The notes beneath the pieces were generated by a model that did not search any database, had not been told where the DNA came from, and was given only the letters and a program-made list of their open reading frames with translations. The position numbers and the translations under genes were made by a program. 9,517 nt of DNA from Syntrophomonas sp. UBA5432 (GTDB lineage: Bacteria; Bacillota; Syntrophomonadia; Syntrophomonadales; Syntrophomonadaceae). Of this stretch, positions 1 to 7,793 are shown in pieces. Where the stretch lies: positions 1-9,517 of the forward strand of contig DIRQ01000048.1 of the NCBI GenBank assembly GCA_002424365.1, read 5' to 3'. Numbering within the stretch: the stretch's first letter is position 1; the number at the start of each line of letters is the position of its first letter.

Positions 1-2169
1 GCTTCCAGTTTAATCGAAGGACATAGTTATAAGATATTCGTGGCTGCTGAAGATGAAGCCGGTAATCAGTCAGGGTCTAAAGGTACATGGTGTAAATACT
101 CTAACTTCAAAGTAAAGGCAGCTCCGAAAACTCTGAAACCTTCGGGAGCCAATAACTCGACTGTTGAAAAAAAGCAAACGCCAAAACCTATTGTAACGGC
201 CGATCCTATTATTACAAAGGAAGTACGGTATCTGCCTGAAAGCGACAAAATCTATGTCCGAGCTGATCTTAATCCCAATAACGGACAAAAATCCGAAACT
301 GAGTGGCCTATTGTATGGGTAGGTATCTATGATCTTACTTCAAATAAGGTTCTATACGAAAGCCTGGATGAAAAAAATCGCCGGTACATTGAACTAAAGC
401 ATGGATGCATAAACACTTATGAGCAGTACATACCAACGGGAATTGTACCAAGAAACCATAAATTAAAATTTGTGTTTTTTGTGGATGGATATAATAATAT
501 TCCGGGAGAGTTGAAAAGAGCTAAAGGTGAAGAAATAACCTGTACCCCTATACCAACCAAGACATGGGAATATAGGTATAATTGGGTTACCGATGAGATT
601 GAAGTAAAAGTTAAACCTGACGTTGCAAAGGGTGAAAAAATACCTCCTTTGTATATGGTGGCCTATGCTGATGGAGGAAAGGTACTATATAAACAGGGTG
701 ATTTCAATCTATATTCAGAAATACCATGGTATAGCGGGACGATTAAAGACTTTAAAGGTTCTTTTGCCAGAACCTGGACTTTAGATGAGCTACATCTCAA
801 ACGTGATCAGACTTACCATTTTGGAGTACTGGCACAGAGTTTTGAAGACCAATGGAACTCTGGAAATGCAAAGAAGATAGTAATATACCCACCTACAATA
901 ATAGATGGATGGACAGCAACTTTCGATAACTCGAAACAAAATATTTGTGTTGCGGGCAAAACAAAAGGAATTCCATCAAAATGGAAGATTCAAGTTGGAA
1001 CCAATGAAGTTGGCAAGTGGATTAATATACCCTTTTATAACAATGATAAGTATTCAGGACTTGGTCAGTTTAAAGCCGAAGTACCAATGGAGCAAATGGG
1101 GTTAAAAGATAATAATAGTTATGGTTTAATTATCCGTATAATAGATGAGAAAGGTAGCGAAGTTAATCGAACCGCGAGTATACATGTAAGCATAATAAAA
1201 CCAATGGTTCCCTATGTAATAGAAGATGACCCGATTCTTAACAACTCAATTAATAGAGCTGATACTAATTTAAAAAAGATTGAAGAGCTTTTTGGCTACG
1301 ATTGTCCTAATACACACAAGCTACTGGCTAAGGGAACTAACCTTTCCCCGAAGGAACAAGAGATTCTAAGGCGAGTTAATTTGGCACATAATTCAATATT
1401 ATATTCTATGTATACTATTGCAGATGACCAAGCTCAACAATTGGGCAAGTTTCAGGAATCACTTATTACCACACTGGTAGTTGATCTGGCCCTGGCCAAA
1501 ATGATTAAACCAGCCGCCAAAAAGTTTTTAGGTAGCCTTGGAGAAAGCAAGGTATCAGGTTATGAAAATCAAATTCAAAATCATCTAAATACATTAGTTT
1601 CAAAAGATAAACAATTAGCAGATTACCAGACTCGTCTTGCAAATAAGATCGAAAAAGAGATTGATAAAACCGTGGTAAAGGGTGTATTTGCCGGAATTAA
1701 TATAAAAGGAAGAAGTGTTCTTGGAGATCACCATTTTGAAAAGTATGTAAAACCAGCTTTTATAAACGAACTCAAGGTTATAGAACAATATGTTGCTCAA
1801 GCACAATCGGATAGTAATTTCAAGTACTCAAGCTCAAATCTTGAAAGGGATCGAAAAGCGATGAACTCCTTAAACATGGCGGCTTGTAAATCATGGAATA
1901 ATAGTCTGGTAAGGTCTATTTGGCAGAGTGGCATAAGTCAGATGGCCAGTGATACAACTACTATTTTAGATGTTGGTGGTATTGGAGTAGGAGTTGCCAG
2001 TGCAGGTACTGCATCAGCAGTTTCAGCAACTATACTCGGGATTAGCAAAAGTATAAGTTATACAAATAAGGTAATGAAGGTAAAATCCAATATTGATGCA
2101 TTAGAATCTACAAATGTTACTATCAATTACCTTAAACAAGTACCACGAACTGCTTTCCCTAATAAGTAG
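1..2169 (+). CDS. Modular protein with FN3/Ig-like repeats and helical C-terminal region (5' end outside window)
   Basis: The frame is open from base 1 to the TAG at 2167-2169, giving 722 visible residues. The GTG at 40 has no Shine-Dalgarno and continues a sequence already in frame, so the true start lies upstream. Visible residues 1-40 look like the last strands of a fibronectin type III repeat (Y-K-I-F-V-A-A-E-D-E-A-G-N-Q-S). A Lys/Pro/Thr-rich linker follows (about 42-70), then roughly three beta-rich repeats of about 100 residues, to about residue 410. The rest is helical and polar, with a Gly/Ala-rich hydrophobic stretch at about 655-682 flanked by Lys-rich sequence. No LPXTG sorting motif or terminal anchor is seen. 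FN3 repeats in bacteria usually occur in secreted or surface proteins, but no signal peptide can be checked here. The gene looks AT-richer than the genes to its right. The family of the C-terminal region is not recognised; a surface protein or a membrane-active effector are both possible. Confidence 0.85.
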   Translation, partial: ASSLIEGHSYKIFVAAEDEAGNQSGSKGTWCKYSNFKVKAAPKTLKPSGANNSTVEKKQTPKPIVTADPIITKEVRYLPESDKIYVRADLNPNNGQKSETEWPIVWVGIYDLTSNKVLYESLDEKNRRYIELKHGCINTYEQYIPTGIVPRNHKLKFVFFVDGYNNIPGELKRAKGEEITCTPIPTKTWEYRYNWVTDEIEVKVKPDVAKGEKIPPLYMVAYADGGKVLYKQGDFNLYSEIPWYSGTIKDFKGSFARTWTLDELHLKRDQTYHFGVLAQSFEDQWNSGNAKKIVIYPPTIIDGWTATFDNSKQNICVAGKTKGIPSKWKIQVGTNEVGKWINIPFYNNDKYSGLGQFKAEVPMEQMGLKDNNSYGLIIRIIDEKGSEVNRTASIHVSIIKPMVPYVIEDDPILNNSINRADTNLKKIEELFGYDCPNTHKLLAKGTNLSPKEQEILRRVNLAHNSILYSMYTIADDQAQQLGKFQESLITTLVVDLALAKMIKPAAKKFLGSLGESKVSGYENQIQNHLNTLVSKDKQLADYQTRLANKIEKEIDKTVVKGVFAGINIKGRSVLGDHHFEKYVKPAFINELKVIEQYVAQAQSDSNFKYSSSNLERDRKAMNSLNMAACKSWNNSLVRSIWQSGISQMASDTTTILDVGGIGVGVASAGTASAVSATILGISKSISYTNKVMKVKSNIDALESTNVTINYLKQVPRTAFPNK

Positions 2170-2200
2170 ATAATTATAAAAACCGTTTTGGATTTTGTGT

Positions 2201-2250
2201 AAACCTCCATACAGATGTAGAATAAGAGATCTGTATGGGGGTTTTATTTT
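2201..2250 (+). terminator. Strong intrinsic terminator of the modular-protein gene
   Basis: Arms at 2201-2216 and 2229-2244 form a 16-bp stem with a single U-G wobble around a 12-base loop. The right arm runs into TTTTATTTT (2242-2250). The hairpin starts 31 bases after the stop codon of the upstream gene. Read on the other strand the stem is followed by ACACAAAA rather than a U-tract, so it should work mainly on the plus strand, though it may also hinder minus transcripts arriving from the MBL gene. Confidence 0.9.
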
Positions 2251-2301
2251 AATAGCAATTATGGCCGTGTTTGCTCTTTAGAAGGGATAATTCAAAACGA
2301 A

Positions 2302-2997
2302 TTAGTATCCTTTTTGACCATACTGACGCAGATAGCCCTCAATGTACTTTTTTACCGCTGATGCCGGCGAGTAAATACCGAAATGCCCTTCGCAGAGTAT
2401 ATCCGCTTCAAGTTCAATCAGCTTTTGCATGGAAAGCTCCCATTGATTTAAATCTGAACCCCACTGCTCGTTGAAAGGCCCATGAATATCCTGACCAAAA
2501 AGAATCCGTTTTCCCCCTATATCTATATAAGGTGATATCCCTCCTACCGTGTGCCCGGGAGTATGTAGACAGACCAATTCCAGTTGGTCCAGTTTAATTT
2601 TTTCCTCATCGCCCTGTAGTACCCGATCTACCTTTACCTTTTCATACTTGACTCCATACCAGGAGGCAGCGGTAAGGTGAGGCAAACCCTTTTCAATAGC
2701 TGGCAATTCAAGCTGGTGAGCAACTACCTGAACCTGCAGTTGCTCCTTTAGAAATGCCAGACCACCAATATGATCGATATGGCCATGGGTTACAACTATA
2801 TACTTCAAGCTGGAAAGTTCAACCCCGGTAGCTTTTATGTTATCCATAATCATGGATGCACTTCTTCCAGTCCCAGTATCAATCAAGGCAGATTCAGTGC
2901 CTCCATCTACCAAATATACGCAGCAATCTTCCCCCCGGGAGAAACCACCTCCTCCTACCTGATATACCTCGGCAGTAATTTCCTTTGCTTTGGTCAT
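2302..2997 (-). CDS. Metallo-beta-lactamase-fold hydrolase
   Basis: A 231-residue MBL-fold enzyme with all expected ligands of a binuclear metal site. With numbering from the chosen start these are H-G-H-I-D-H at 71-76, a second His in H-T-P-G-H-T (149), Asp in F-G-Q-D (170) and a C-terminal His in E-G-H-F (205). The strand motif L-I-D-T-G-T-G is at 38-44. Size and motif spacing fit the glyoxalase II-like/general hydrolase branch; thiol-ester, lactone or phosphoester substrates are all possible and none can be chosen from sequence. It should be cytosolic, as there is no signal peptide. An in-frame ATG lies six codons upstream (3015). The ATG at 2997 is preferred because GGAAGGTG lies just before it, and a TATAAT box at 3028-3033 would start transcription too close to 3015 for that codon to have a ribosome site. 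It follows the DprA-like gene on the same strand after an 86-bp gap, but has its own promoter-like sequence, so it is probably a separate unit. It converges on the gene to its left. Confidence 0.92.
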   Translation of the reverse strand: MTKAKEITAEVYQVGGGGFSRGEDCCVYLVDGGTESALIDTGTGRSASMIMDNIKATGVELSSLKYIVVTHGHIDHIGGLAFLKEQLQVQVVAHQLELPAIEKGLPHLTAASWYGVKYEKVKVDRVLQGDEEKIKLDQLELVCLHTPGHTVGGISPYIDIGGKRILFGQDIHGPFNEQWGSDLNQWELSMQKLIELEADILCEGHFGIYSPASAVKKYIEGYLRQYGQKGY

Positions 2998-3027
2998 TGC
3001 ACACCTTCCACCCATCTGTTTTTTACT

Positions 3028-3056
3028 ATTATACCTTACTTAGAATTTTACTGAAA
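3028..3056 (-). promoter_or_regulatory. Candidate sigma-A promoter of the MBL hydrolase gene
   Basis: On the minus strand a perfect TATAAT occurs at 3033-3028. The position 17 bp upstream (3056-3051) reads TTTCAG, a poor -35 match. The predicted transcript would begin around 3021, leaving a leader of about 20-25 bases that carries the GGAAGGTG ribosome site of the ATG at 2997. The -10 box is convincing; the -35 is not. Confidence 0.5.
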
Positions 3057-3083
3057 TGGCTGACGATAGAGGGAAGAAGGCTG

Positions 3084-4388
3084 TTATACATTTTTATCAT
3101 CAAGTTCAAAAAGTAAAGGTTGTGGGGAATTAATCAATCTATACCGGACTGGCCGAGAAAGTTTTTCTAGTCTACCCTCACCTGTAGCGCGCTCCAACCA
3201 GTCCTTCATTTGTTTCTCATTAACATTTAAACTCTTAGCAAGTTTTTTGCTGTTACATTCATTAACTGATACCAATTTTTTTTGAATATACGGCCATACA
3301 ACCTCAAATAAATCATTTATCTCAAGGTATTCAGTAGGTTCACCCTCTGCAATAGATCCTTGTCTCGTTTTAGATTTTTCCTGATCTTGAATAAATTTAT
3401 TAACTATTAAAGGACTCTTATTGGCCTTTTGTTCTATTACTGACAAGATGTTACTTAAACCATATCTCTCGTTAATCTTATCAATATCCAAGCCATTTGC
3501 ACCCTGTCTTATTAAAGCTCGATTACCATCAGGAATATCTTCTGCATCACGTACAAAAAGAGGCACCCAGTTATGTTTTAAGTTTTCGGTAGCACCAGAC
3601 CAGGTCCCGCCTTTTCCTTCGGTAGCTGAAATCGCCACAGCAAAATGGCTCAGGGCATATATCAGCTTGTTCCTGCCCATAGCCGCTCCAACAGTAAATC
3701 GAGCCTGAGGATGATAGGGTGATATTAAAAGTAGTTGCTGTTTCAATATTGCTTCCCGATTAGCCTTGTTACGCATAGCAGCGGCAAGACCATTGGATAA
3801 AACTGAAATTACTTGACCACCCTCAACCAGTGCAGTTTCCTGTGCAACCGAATCAACCCCACGGGCTCCTCCCGAAACCACATTAAATCCATCTCGTACA
3901 CAAGCTCTGGCTAATTGTTGTGTAAAACTAATAGCCGATTCATCTGCATCACGAGAACCCACGATACCTACGCTACGAATATCAAATAAACCAATATCTC
4001 CAGTTCCATATAATACAGCAGGTGCTTTATCTTTTAATATTTTCTTCAAGCGACACGGGTACATAGATTCAGAGCGGGTTAAAACCCATATACCCATATC
4101 ATCCAGTCTTTTTAATTCTATAGCTAAACTGCCTCGCCTGGATAAAAGTTTCGCCAGTCTCTCCAATTGGTAGGAATCTAAACCCAATTCCCTTTGCCAT
4201 TTATCAGCATCGCTTAATAAAAAAGCTTCTGGTCGCTTAAACGAACTAACAGCAATTTTTTTCGCCAGTGTATTCCACTCAGTTAAAGTTAATGGTTTAT
4301 ATTCAGATTCCATTCCTTTTGGAATAGCCAAGTTTGAACATAGTAATAGAATAACCTGGCTGTCAGCTGAAACATTAACCTTTATCAA
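3084..4388 (-). CDS. DprA/Smf-like DNA-processing protein, operon partner of RecQ-PRTase
   Basis: A 434-residue protein with the DprA/Smf Rossmann-like core. M-Y-P-C-R-L-K-K-I-L (109-118) followed by P-A-V-L-Y-G-T-G (123-130) matches the DprA lead-in. Then come G-I-V-G-S-R (141-146), S-G-G-A-R-G-V-D-S-V-A (172-182), F-T-V-G-A-A-M-G-R-N-K (231-241) and G-G-T-W-S-G-A (260-266). A C-terminal winged-helix-like segment spans about 358-420. Canonical DprA binds single-stranded DNA and loads RecA during transformation. Here the neighbour is a helicase-phosphoribosyltransferase rather than topA, and the protein is longer than usual DprA (about 290-380), so it is more likely a specialised paralogue. 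The start is TTG: its first bases overlap the helicase stop as TTGA, AGGTGGTGA lies upstream at normal spacing, and the N-terminal L-L-L-C-S-N-L segment typical of the family precedes the first internal ATG. The overlap implies translational coupling with the helicase gene. Family call firm; role inferred. Confidence 0.9.
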   Translation of the reverse strand: MIKVNVSADSQVILLLCSNLAIPKGMESEYKPLTLTEWNTLAKKIAVSSFKRPEAFLLSDADKWQRELGLDSYQLERLAKLLSRRGSLAIELKRLDDMGIWVLTRSESMYPCRLKKILKDKAPAVLYGTGDIGLFDIRSVGIVGSRDADESAISFTQQLARACVRDGFNVVSGGARGVDSVAQETALVEGGQVISVLSNGLAAAMRNKANREAILKQQLLLISPYHPQARFTVGAAMGRNKLIYALSHFAVAISATEGKGGTWSGATENLKHNWVPLFVRDAEDIPDGNRALIRQGANGLDIDKINERYGLSNILSVIEQKANKSPLIVNKFIQDQEKSKTRQGSIAEGEPTEYLEINDLFEVVWPYIQKKLVSVNECNSKKLAKSLNVNEKQMKDWLERATGEGRLEKLSRPVRYRLINSPQPLLFELDDKNV

Positions 4389-6457
4389 TTACTATCACCA
4401 CCTGACCAGGTAGCAGCTAAAGCCAAAGGAAATACTGGGCCACTTCCTGCTTCCTGTAAACGCACTCCACATACCGTCAAAGTCCAACGAGAATCAACCA
4501 TATCATCCATTAGTAAGACTGGTCCTTCAGGGCAGTCCCCAATAACTTCAAAAGCGTTAATAACATTATTCGCTTGTTGACTGCTATTTTCCATTTTCTT
4601 TTGTTCCTCGGTAGCTTTTACTTTTGTTAAGACCTGATAATAGGGAATCCCTAGCTTATCAGCAATTCTTTGGGCCAGGTTAGGAACAAGGTTGGGATGT
4701 CTCAGGGATGGAATCGCCGTAACCCATTCGGGTGCAGGTTGAGGTTGCCAATGATCTTTTATCAGTTCTACGGCCGCTTCCACCAGTTCATCCGAAAAAA
4801 GCCCATCTTCATATTTACCTGTTCTCACCAGAGTTCCCCATCCTGCATCACCATACCGGCACAAGGCCCTGCCTTCCTGGTTAATCTGTTCTGCCGATAT
4901 TCTACCCCTAAAATCGCCTGCCCCTAATGCAGGCCATTGTTTTCGAGCCTGAATACGAAAATAACACCTGCGTAAAAAGAGCATTGCCTCTTTCACCAAT
5001 TCATAATCAATGTTATATGGAAAGAATGGCTCCCGGCAATTAGCACATTTCCCACATGCCCGGGCATAAGGATCGTCTAATTCTTCCGCCACTATTTTCA
5101 TATAACATTCATCAGTATTTATAAAGTCCTGTATCTTTTTTAATTCCTCATACCTTAATGCGGTAACCCGGTTCATTCTATCTTCATCCGGTAACCAGGG
5201 ATTAGTACTACGATAGTATTTACTACCACTCTTAAAAACAGCACCTTCTATTTCCATTAGTTTAATACATTTTTCCACTCTACTCTGTGACAAATTAACT
5301 AATCGTAACATGGAGGAGATACTCAGTCCATCATCTGCTTCTTCAATAGATGTTAATACTTCGTACATCCCCCTTATATCCGGGAAGGCTTGTTGAATAA
5401 AATAATTCTGGATCTCATCATCCTCACCACCACTTAAAAGGATAGCATATGCATTATCCAGATTACGACCAGCACGACCTATCTGCTGATAATAAGCAAC
5501 TAGAGATCCAGGTCGCTGGTAGTGTATTACAAAACCTAAATCTGGTTTATCAAAACCCATCCCCAGAGCCACCGTAGCCACTAGCGCCTTGACCTCATTA
5601 TTTATTAATCTCTGCTCCCTATCTATTCTGTCTCCCTTATCTAATTTAGCATGATATTCATAAACATTCAGACCACGCGATTTCAGCCAGGTTGCTACCC
5701 TACTGCAATCAGTAACAGTTAAACAATATATAATACCTGTACCTGGTAAGCGCGGAATGTTTTCAGCCAACCAGACCAGCCGTTCAGCTTGATCTCTTAA
5801 TGCTATAGTTTGTATTCTTAAAGATTCCCTGGCCAACGGACCGCGTAATATTTTTAAATCATATCCTAATTGTTCCCGGATATCGTTTACTACCCGGTCA
5901 TTTGCGGTAGCAGTAGTAGCAAGTACAGGAATACCGGCTGGCAAATTCTCAATTATGCCAACTATTCTACGGTAATCGGGACGAAAATCATGGCCCCAAT
6001 CCGATATACAATGTGCTTCATCGATAACCAGCATGCCAATATTGCCGGGAATACTGGCCAGGAATTCGTTAAACTCGCTTGAGGCCAGACGTTCTGGAGA
6101 AATCAATAAAATATCGCATTTATTACTTTGCAGATCGGCCTTAACTGCATCCCATTCTTCCGGGTTATTACTATTGATAGTTACTGCTCGTGTACCAATC
6201 CGCTCTGCCATCTCTATTTGGTTTCTCATTAAAGATAATAACGGGCTAATCAGTAAGGTAATTCCTTTACCTTCTGCTCTAAGTAATCCGGTAGCGATGA
6301 AATATACAATACTTTTGCCCCATCCTGTACGCTGGACTAACAAGGTGCGCTCCTTTTGTGCAACAACCAATTCAATCGCTTCCCACTGTCCATCTCTAAA
6401 GGCGGTGTCCTCTCCCAACATAGTTTTTAACAGTTCCTCAGCTTGCTCCCTCACCAT
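4385..6457 (-). CDS. RecQ-family DNA helicase fused to a C-terminal ComF-like phosphoribosyltransferase domain
   Basis: A 690-residue superfamily 2 helicase. Motif 0 lies around F-R-D-G-Q (20-24). Walker A is R-T-G-W-G-K-S (43-49), motif II is D-E-A-H (146-149), motif III is T-T-A-T-A (181-185), motif V is around A-L-G-M-G-F-D-K-P (297-305) and motif VI is Q-Q-I-G-R-A-G-R (324-331). The RecQ zinc-binding cysteines are present at 451, 468, 471 and 474. No HRDC domain follows. Instead, after a middle region (about 480-570), residues about 575-690 resemble a ComF-type phosphoribosyltransferase, with the PRPP-loop-like V-L-L-M-D-D-M-V-D-S-R-W-T-L at 647-660. The usual TG(A)T of the loop is replaced by SRWT, so PRPP chemistry may be altered or lost. 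The start ATG follows TAAGGGGGAGA; the spacing is short and the next codon, GTG, could also serve. It lies 30 bp after the HD gene and overlaps the DprA-like gene by 4 bases. Expected to unwind DNA 3'-5' in the cytosol. Confidence 0.93.
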   Translation of the reverse strand: MVREQAEELLKTMLGEDTAFRDGQWEAIELVVAQKERTLLVQRTGWGKSIVYFIATGLLRAEGKGITLLISPLLSLMRNQIEMAERIGTRAVTINSNNPEEWDAVKADLQSNKCDILLISPERLASSEFNEFLASIPGNIGMLVIDEAHCISDWGHDFRPDYRRIVGIIENLPAGIPVLATTATANDRVVNDIREQLGYDLKILRGPLARESLRIQTIALRDQAERLVWLAENIPRLPGTGIIYCLTVTDCSRVATWLKSRGLNVYEYHAKLDKGDRIDREQRLINNEVKALVATVALGMGFDKPDLGFVIHYQRPGSLVAYYQQIGRAGRNLDNAYAILLSGGEDDEIQNYFIQQAFPDIRGMYEVLTSIEEADDGLSISSMLRLVNLSQSRVEKCIKLMEIEGAVFKSGSKYYRSTNPWLPDEDRMNRVTALRYEELKKIQDFINTDECYMKIVAEELDDPYARACGKCANCREPFFPYNIDYELVKEAMLFLRRCYFRIQARKQWPALGAGDFRGRISAEQINQEGRALCRYGDAGWGTLVRTGKYEDGLFSDELVEAAVELIKDHWQPQPAPEWVTAIPSLRHPNLVPNLAQRIADKLGIPYYQVLTKVKATEEQKKMENSSQQANNVINAFEVIGDCPEGPVLLMDDMVDSRWTLTVCGVRLQEAGSGPVFPLALAATWSGGDSN

Positions 6458-6487
6458 TCTCCCCCTTACACTGTTTGCTTAACAAAG

Positions 6488-7693
6488 CTAATCAAAGGCC
6501 CCATAATGATAGTCAAAATAACCTTTAAAACTAACCCCACATATCTCCGTATCGGCATTCCTCCCATAGATCTGGTTTTTACCCTTAATCAGATCCGGGG
6601 CTTTGATACCATAGATAATCGACATGGAGGCCTCAATATAGGCAGCTAGCTGATCGCAAATTCTTACCAATTCCCCGTCTAATGGATTAAACTCATCGCA
6701 ATCATATTCTCGGCTTATTTGTTCAGATGAACATAATAAGAGATGTCCATCAACCACAGCTTTAGTCTGAAACTCGTCTTCCAGGAAATACATGACCTCC
6801 TTATGCCACTGTCTGGGTAATAGGGGCATTATCCTTTCGGCAAACTGCTCTTTTTCAATTTCTTTAATGAGTTCTTCCAGGCCCTCAACCGACCTTTTTA
6901 CCGGGGAAACAATATCCCTGGTTAAAACCTCGGGCAGATCATGAAAAAGTCCGGCAAAAAAGTTATTATAAATTCGTTTTTTACCGGCTCCAATTTCTAC
7001 TGAAAACAAGTAGCAAAGAATAGCAACAATCAACATATGCCCCAATACCGAGGTCTCAGGTACTCGGGGCGACTGGGCCCACCTTTGTTGGAAGCGTAGT
7101 TGTCCAACCAGGTCCATGAAGTTGCGGGTTTTCTTTCCCAGAACAAACTTCTGCACCCCGGCCAGGTCATAAAATTCCTCTACCTCGTTAGCTATGCTCT
7201 GACTGGTTCGTTCCAGCCCAAAAAAGCCTTTATTTAAATGATGAATTATTTCAAACTCCCAATTGGTAGCCAGGTAATGGGCCGCTTTTAGAATGCGTTT
7301 CTCAAAAAATGAATAGTCCGAAGTAAAAAGATAGTGGTTGAGTTTTTGTAAAAAGCCCCCCTTAATGCTTTCAACGCAGGGTTGTATCTGATCAATCACC
7401 CAGGCATTCAATTCCTGGCTTTTATGATCCATTAATTTGTGAAAGACGTCTGGTTTGAGGTCGGTTAGAATACTACGCTGCAGAAACTCAAATATCCCGC
7501 CCTCAATCAACCGCTGCCAGTCAACGGATGTACCCCGGTCGCTTTCCTCAGTTTTAGCCAGGACATAGGCAAAAACCATCTTATGTGCTTGTTTATCCAA
7601 CTCGCTAAACCCGGTATGAGGCCTGATATGATCGTTCCACCTCTGCATACTGGCAGAACGGAATAGTAATTCCAGCATATCTTTGCTAATCAT
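6488..7693 (-). CDS. HD-domain protein (YfbR-like nucleotidase/hydrolase family), possible tandem HD domains
   Basis: A 401-residue protein. The C-terminal half has the metal ligands of an HD phosphohydrolase: His in V-L-G-H-M (219), the H-D pair in L-F-H-D-L-P-E-V-L-T-R-D (251-252), and Asp in I-C-D-Q-L-A-A-Y-I (347). The P-E-V-L-T-R-D-I-V-S-P-V-K stretch closely resembles YfbR-type 5'-deoxynucleotidases (which have E-V-L-T-G-D-L-P-T-P-V-K). The N-terminal half (about 15-90; R-W-N-D-H, D-K-Q-A-H-K, then G-I-F-E-F-L-Q-R-S-I-L-T-D-L-K-P) echoes the same pattern without the H-D pair, so it may be a degenerate second HD domain. The start ATG has GAAGGGAG six or seven bases upstream. It is the first gene of the three-gene minus-strand array, 30 bp ahead of the helicase gene. 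Nucleotide or nucleoside-phosphate hydrolysis is likely by family; the substrate is unknown. The protein could also be a broadly conserved housekeeping gene that merely shares the transcript. Confidence 0.88.
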   Translation of the reverse strand: MISKDMLELLFRSASMQRWNDHIRPHTGFSELDKQAHKMVFAYVLAKTEESDRGTSVDWQRLIEGGIFEFLQRSILTDLKPDVFHKLMDHKSQELNAWVIDQIQPCVESIKGGFLQKLNHYLFTSDYSFFEKRILKAAHYLATNWEFEIIHHLNKGFFGLERTSQSIANEVEEFYDLAGVQKFVLGKKTRNFMDLVGQLRFQQRWAQSPRVPETSVLGHMLIVAILCYLFSVEIGAGKKRIYNNFFAGLFHDLPEVLTRDIVSPVKRSVEGLEELIKEIEKEQFAERIMPLLPRQWHKEVMYFLEDEFQTKAVVDGHLLLCSSEQISREYDCDEFNPLDGELVRICDQLAAYIEASMSIIYGIKAPDLIKGKNQIYGRNADTEICGVSFKGYFDYHYGAFD

Positions 7694-7763
7694 TGTTTAC
7701 TCCCTTCACCACCCCGGATGCTACAGTCCTTAGCCACAATTTTGCCCGGTACTAAACTAACAT

Positions 7764-7793
7764 ATTATCCTATGAGCATTTTCACCGTATAAC
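7764..7793 (-). promoter_or_regulatory. Weak candidate promoter of the HD-RecQ-DprA array
   Basis: GATAAT on the minus strand (7769-7764) matches the -10 consensus at five of six bases. The sequence 18 bp upstream (GTTATA, 7793-7788) is a weak -35. It would give a leader of about 65 bases before the HD start codon. The box lies over the end of the coding remnant, so the match may be accidental. Confidence 0.3.

Noticed and set aside
40..2169. GTG at 40 as the start of the left-hand gene
   Set aside because: The frame is open to base 1, the residues before the GTG continue an FN3-like strand, and there is no ribosome site.
3016..3083. Terminator between the DprA-like and MBL genes
   Set aside because: GGCTG occurs twice as a direct repeat rather than inverted, and no hairpin with a U-tract was found on the minus strand.
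3084..4388. Ordinary competence dprA
   Set aside because: Not excluded, but the overlap with a RecQ-PRTase gene, the absence of topA and the unusual length favour a specialised paralogue, so no symbol was given.
6033..6482. 149-codon plus-strand open frame across the helicase gene start
   Set aside because: It is antisense to the strongly supported Walker A and motif II region, and its product has no recognisable features.
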